Shown: piece by piece, positions 7,018 to 9,296 of the stretch
Position numbering within the stretch: position 1 is the stretch's first letter
How the letters are laid out: every line of letters starts with the position of its first letter
Source: JAHJDO01 sp030671985 [NCBI: bacterium]
GTDB taxonomy: Bacteria > JAHJDO01
DNA length: 9,296 nucleotides
Reading direction: 5' to 3'
NCBI GenBank assembly: GCA_030671985.1
Contig: DAOVHI010000048.1
Span: forward strand, 1-9,296
The notes under the pieces: model-generated
The model's database searches: none
What the model was told of the DNA's origin: nothing
Seen by the model: the letters and a program-made list of their open reading frames with translations, nothing else
Position numbers and translations under genes: made by a program

Positions 7018-7020
7018 AAC

Positions 7021-7134
7021 ATGGTTATTAAATCTCAAAATACACAACAAAAAAAGCAGAATCCACTGGTAGCTATAGTGCTTGTCTTAGTTATTGTAGC
7101 TTGTGTGGCATTTATGATAAAAAGTTTCCTGTGA
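7021..7134 (+). CDS. Small single-pass membrane protein, 37 residues
   Basis: I do not recognise a family. The peptide has a short polar, basic N-terminus (MVIKSQNTQQKKQNP, 1-15), then one uninterrupted hydrophobic helix (LVAIVLVLVIVACVAFMI, about 16-33) and a short KSFL tail. The lysines in the N-terminal part predict that this end stays in the cytoplasm. It begins 16 bases after the stop of the propeller gene and has a strong ribosome binding site at a good distance, so it appears to be the last gene of the comEC cluster. There is no lipobox and no cleavage site, so it would remain as a membrane anchor or a small regulator of a membrane complex. The evidence is the ribosome binding site, the operon-like position and the well-formed helix; conservation cannot be tested here. 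Confidence 0.6.
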   Translation: MVIKSQNTQQKKQNPLVAIVLVLVIVACVAFMIKSFL

Positions 7135-7164
7135 TGCTCGCTTTAAGGCAGAACCTCCTATGCG

Positions 7165-8457
7165 TTAGATTCCGAATCTTTTGTAAATTTCCTTAATGTT
7201 TTTTAGGTGTGTTCTGATATTGAAGCTTTCTTTTATCTCTTCACGAGATAATATGTCGCGCATTTTTTTGTTTTTCAAGAGAACCGTTTTAAAATCTTTT
7301 TTCTCTCTTACTGCTTCCATAGAGATGTGTTGCACTATTTCATACGCATCTTCTTTTGTTAAGCCCTTTTTCACAAGTTTTAGCAGTATTGTTTGGGAAA
7401 AGATACTGCCTCTGGTTTTTTCAAGATTGGTTTTCATGTTTTCCGGACGCACCAAAAGATTCTTTATCAGCCAAATAAATTTATGCAGTATGTAATCCAG
7501 AGCAATTGTGCTATCGGGAATAATTATTCTTTCTACGGATGAGTGCGAAATATCTCTTTCATGCCATAAAGCGATATTCTCCATTGCAGGTATGGAATTA
7601 GCTCTGATCAGCCTCGCCAGTCCGCATATGCGTTCGCAAATAATAGGATTTTTCTTATGAGGCATAGCGGAAGAGCCCTTCTGCCCTTTGGCAAAAGCTT
7701 CCTGTACTTCGTTAACCTCCGTGCGCTGTAATCCTCTTATCTCGGTAGCAAATTTTTCCAGAGAGCTTGCAATTAAACCTAATGTTGTCATTAATTCCGC
7801 GTGCCTGTCTCTTTGTAATACTTGTGTTGATAACGGAGACGGGGTAAGTCCAAGTTTTTTACATACATACTGCTCTACATATGGATCTATGTTGGAATAA
7901 GTTCCTACTGCCCCTGATATTTTCCCATACTTTATTGTGTTCTTTGCATGCTCAAGTCTCTGTATATGCCTCTCAACCTCATCAAACCATAGAAGCATTT
8001 TCAATCCGAATGTTATCGGTTCTGCATGTACACCATGGGACCTGCCGATCATAACAGTATTCTTATGCTTTTTAGCCATCTTCTTAAGCGCTCTCTTCAG
8101 TTCCAGTAAATCTTCCAAAAGCAAATCTACAGCTTGAGTCATATTGTAAGAAAGAGCTGTATCCAATACATCGGAAGAGGTAAGACCCATATGAATGAAA
8201 CGCGCGTCTTTGCCTACTTTTTCGGAGATAGATGTAAGAAAAGCGATTACGTCATGCTTCACTACTTTTTCTATTTGATGAATCCTCTTTATATCAAATT
8301 TACTTTTATCTTTTATCTTTTTTAAAGATTCTTTTGGTATCTCACCAAGCTCACACAGAGCTTCACACGCAAGCAATTCAACCTTGAGCCATGTATTAAA
8401 CTTATTCTCATCGCTCCAGATCCTCTCCATATCGGGCAGTGAATATCTAGGAATCAT
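7165..8457 (-). CDS. purB: Adenylosuccinate lyase
   Basis: PurB catalyses two fumarate-releasing steps in purine synthesis: SAICAR to AICAR, and adenylosuccinate to AMP. The 430-residue length and motifs match the Bacillus-type branch of the fumarase/aspartase superfamily. Visible elements are the N-terminal MIPRYSLPDMERIW, KHDVIAF with H68, the MGLTSSDVLDT segment (90-100), GRSHGVHAEPITFG (138-151) with the catalytic H141, and the superfamily signature GSSAMPHKKNP (261-271) with S262/S263 on the mobile loop. All catalytic positions appear intact. The start is firm: AAAGGAGAT (complement of 8464-8472) lies 8 bases before the ATG, and a good promoter lies further upstream. No other purine genes are adjacent. 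It converges with the comEC cluster; the 30 bases between show no clear terminator. Confidence 0.97.
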   Translation of the reverse strand: MIPRYSLPDMERIWSDENKFNTWLKVELLACEALCELGEIPKESLKKIKDKSKFDIKRIHQIEKVVKHDVIAFLTSISEKVGKDARFIHMGLTSSDVLDTALSYNMTQAVDLLLEDLLELKRALKKMAKKHKNTVMIGRSHGVHAEPITFGLKMLLWFDEVERHIQRLEHAKNTIKYGKISGAVGTYSNIDPYVEQYVCKKLGLTPSPLSTQVLQRDRHAELMTTLGLIASSLEKFATEIRGLQRTEVNEVQEAFAKGQKGSSAMPHKKNPIICERICGLARLIRANSIPAMENIALWHERDISHSSVERIIIPDSTIALDYILHKFIWLIKNLLVRPENMKTNLEKTRGSIFSQTILLKLVKKGLTKEDAYEIVQHISMEAVREKKDFKTVLLKNKKMRDILSREEIKESFNIRTHLKNIKEIYKRFGI

Positions 8458-8496
8458 CTAATTATCTCCTTTAGTATCTATTTTAAGATTGAATTT

Positions 8497-8525
8497 ATTA
8501 TATCTTGTTTTATCGGCAGTGTCTA
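8497..8525 (-). promoter_or_regulatory. Promoter for purB
   Basis: On the minus strand TAGACA (complement of 8520-8525) and a perfect TATAAT (complement of 8497-8502) are exactly 17 bases apart. Transcription would begin near 8490, giving a leader of about 33 bases that carries the purB Shine-Dalgarno. I see no room for a purine riboswitch in so short a leader. Confidence 0.6.
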
Positions 8526-8542
8526 ATTAAACTCCCATTATT

Positions 8543-8571
8543 TTGCATTTAATCCCTAATTTGCGTATAAT
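8543..8571 (+). promoter_or_regulatory. Promoter for the NYN ribonuclease gene
   Basis: TTGCAT (8543-8548) and a perfect TATAAT (8566-8571) are 17 bases apart. The predicted start of transcription is about 8578, only a few bases before the ATG at 8582, so the message would be leaderless or nearly so. The promoter is divergent from that of purB, with the -35 boxes 17 bases apart. Confidence 0.6.
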
Positions 8572-8581
8572 TAGCGTTATT

Positions 8582-8971
8582 ATGGTTATTGTTGACGGTT
8601 ATAATGTGATTTATGCATGGGCTTGCTTAAGAGAAGCCGAAAGAGAAGGATTGGAGTACGCCAGAGAGAAACTAATTCAGATTATGACAAGATATCAAGA
8701 TTTTAATGATAAAGACGTGTCCATAGTATTTGACGGTTCCAAAAGATTTGATAATATGTGTTCTGATCAGATAAACACTGACGTCAACATTATTTTTTCA
8801 AAGAACGGCAAGACCGCAGATTCGACAATTGAAAGAATGATTTATAAGCTCCCGGATAAATCAAGGGCTCTGGTGGTGACCTCCGACCGCTTTATTCGTA
8901 TGATGGCAGGAGGAATGGGAGCAAGAAGTGTTTCTTCGGAAAATTTTGAACTAATGGTCAAGAACCAATAA
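8582..8971 (+). CDS. NYN-domain protein, YacP/Rae1-type putative ribonuclease
   Basis: A 129-residue protein of the YacP (DUF901) branch of the NYN/PIN-like nucleases. Bacillus subtilis Rae1, of this family, cuts mRNA on the ribosome; function here is by homology. The family start MVIVDGYNVI is clear, with D5 and N8 in the active site. SIVFDGS (47-53), ADSTIERMI (79-87, with D80 and E84) and VVTSDR (98-103, with D102) supply the remaining acidic residues. It is shorter than Rae1 (about 170), lacking mainly the C-terminal extension. The ATG at 8582 is chosen over a TTG at 8543 because the family fold begins there and the upstream bases form a good promoter. No Shine-Dalgarno is present. The sensor gene follows after 25 bases, probably on the same transcript. 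Confidence 0.87.
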   Translation: MVIVDGYNVIYAWACLREAEREGLEYAREKLIQIMTRYQDFNDKDVSIVFDGSKRFDNMCSDQINTDVNIIFSKNGKTADSTIERMIYKLPDKSRALVVTSDRFIRMMAGGMGARSVSSENFELMVKNQ

Positions 8972-8996
8972 TTACAGCTAAAGGCTGATTAATTTT

Positions 8997-9296
8997 ATGC
9001 GCTTTTTCAAGCCGAATATTCAAAACAAACTTATCTTCTCCTTTATGTTAATGGCACTTGTGCCCATTTTAATCTCAACTTTTGTAGCCACAAGAGTGAT
9101 ATCCGGACAGTTAGAAAAGGACATAAAGAGAAAGATACATAGCGCAACAGATTTAATCACGGACAAAATAGATACCCTTGAAAATAGAGCCGCTCTGATC
9201 GGAGAAATCATACTTAGCAACTTTGTGTTTATGCAGGCATTCAAACAGCAGGATGAAGCACAGATAATAAAACTTCTGGCTATGCTGGAGAAGGAA
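8997..9296 (+). CDS. Membrane sensor protein, N-terminal fragment (histidine kinase-like; 3' end outside window)
   Basis: The frame is open from ATG 8997 to the window edge, giving 100 residues. A short basic N-terminus (MRFFKPNIQNK) is followed by one membrane helix (about 11-33, with FMLMALVPILIS) and then a long, charged, probably helical region (VISGQLEKDIKRK onward) that would lie outside the inner membrane. This layout is typical of the N-terminus of sensor histidine kinases, chemoreceptors and sensor diguanylate cyclases: helix, extracytoplasmic sensing region, second helix, output domain. Nothing visible chooses between these outputs. TAAAGG at 8979-8984 is a weak, rather distant ribosome binding site. 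The gene starts 25 bases after the NYN gene. Confidence 0.7.
   Translation, partial: MRFFKPNIQNKLIFSFMLMALVPILISTFVATRVISGQLEKDIKRKIHSATDLITDKIDTLENRAALIGEIILSNFVFMQAFKQQDEAQIIKLLAMLEKE

Noticed and set aside
7134-7196. A 20-residue frame starting at the TGATG overlap after the membrane peptide
   Set aside because: It runs into the antisense of purB, has no Shine-Dalgarno of its own and shows no recognisable feature.

Overview
The window is AT-rich DNA from a bacterium that I cannot name. A pyruvate:ferredoxin oxidoreductase gene points to anaerobic metabolism. A TolB-like lipoprotein and an exported nuclease-like protein suggest a cell with a periplasm. Base composition, gene density and the mix of families would fit an uncultivated environmental lineage such as Omnitrophota or a neighbouring candidate phylum, but that is a guess from general resemblance. 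The genes are ordinary chromosomal ones; no insertion sequence, phage gene, tRNA, rRNA or CRISPR array is visible.

Layout. Bases 2-2000 (+): the 3' part of nifJ, cut by the left edge, then panD 19 bases later, probably co-transcribed. Bases 2008-2430 (-): a PilZ (c-di-GMP receptor) protein, convergent with panD. It shares a 143-base divergent promoter region with an XRE-family regulator (2574-2966, +). Bases 3017-7134 (+): a tight cluster of comEC, an exported phospholipase D-fold protein (22-base overlap), a six-bladed TolB-like propeller lipoprotein (4-base TTGA overlap) and a 37-residue membrane peptide with a strong Shine-Dalgarno. Bases 7165-8457 (-): purB. A second divergent promoter region (8458-8581) separates purB from a YacP/Rae1-type NYN ribonuclease (8582-8971, +). 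The 5' part of a membrane sensor gene follows and runs off the right edge.

Most interesting points. First, a perfect 37-base palindrome (18-base arms, one-base centre) lies inside the comEC reading frame, just after the first membrane helix. It looks like a small palindromic repeat that has settled in a coding sequence, as Rickettsia palindromic elements do. Second, the ComEC C-terminal metallo-beta-lactamase-like domain has lost part of its metal motif, while the overlapping next gene encodes an exported PLD protein with two intact HKD motifs. I infer that a separate nuclease may have taken over strand degradation during DNA uptake. Third, a 28-base near-perfect palindrome with extra half-sites lies at the 3' end of the XRE gene, upstream of comEC, and could be an operator linking the regulator to the uptake cluster. 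The NYN gene, and possibly comEC, seem to start almost at the transcription start, without a Shine-Dalgarno.
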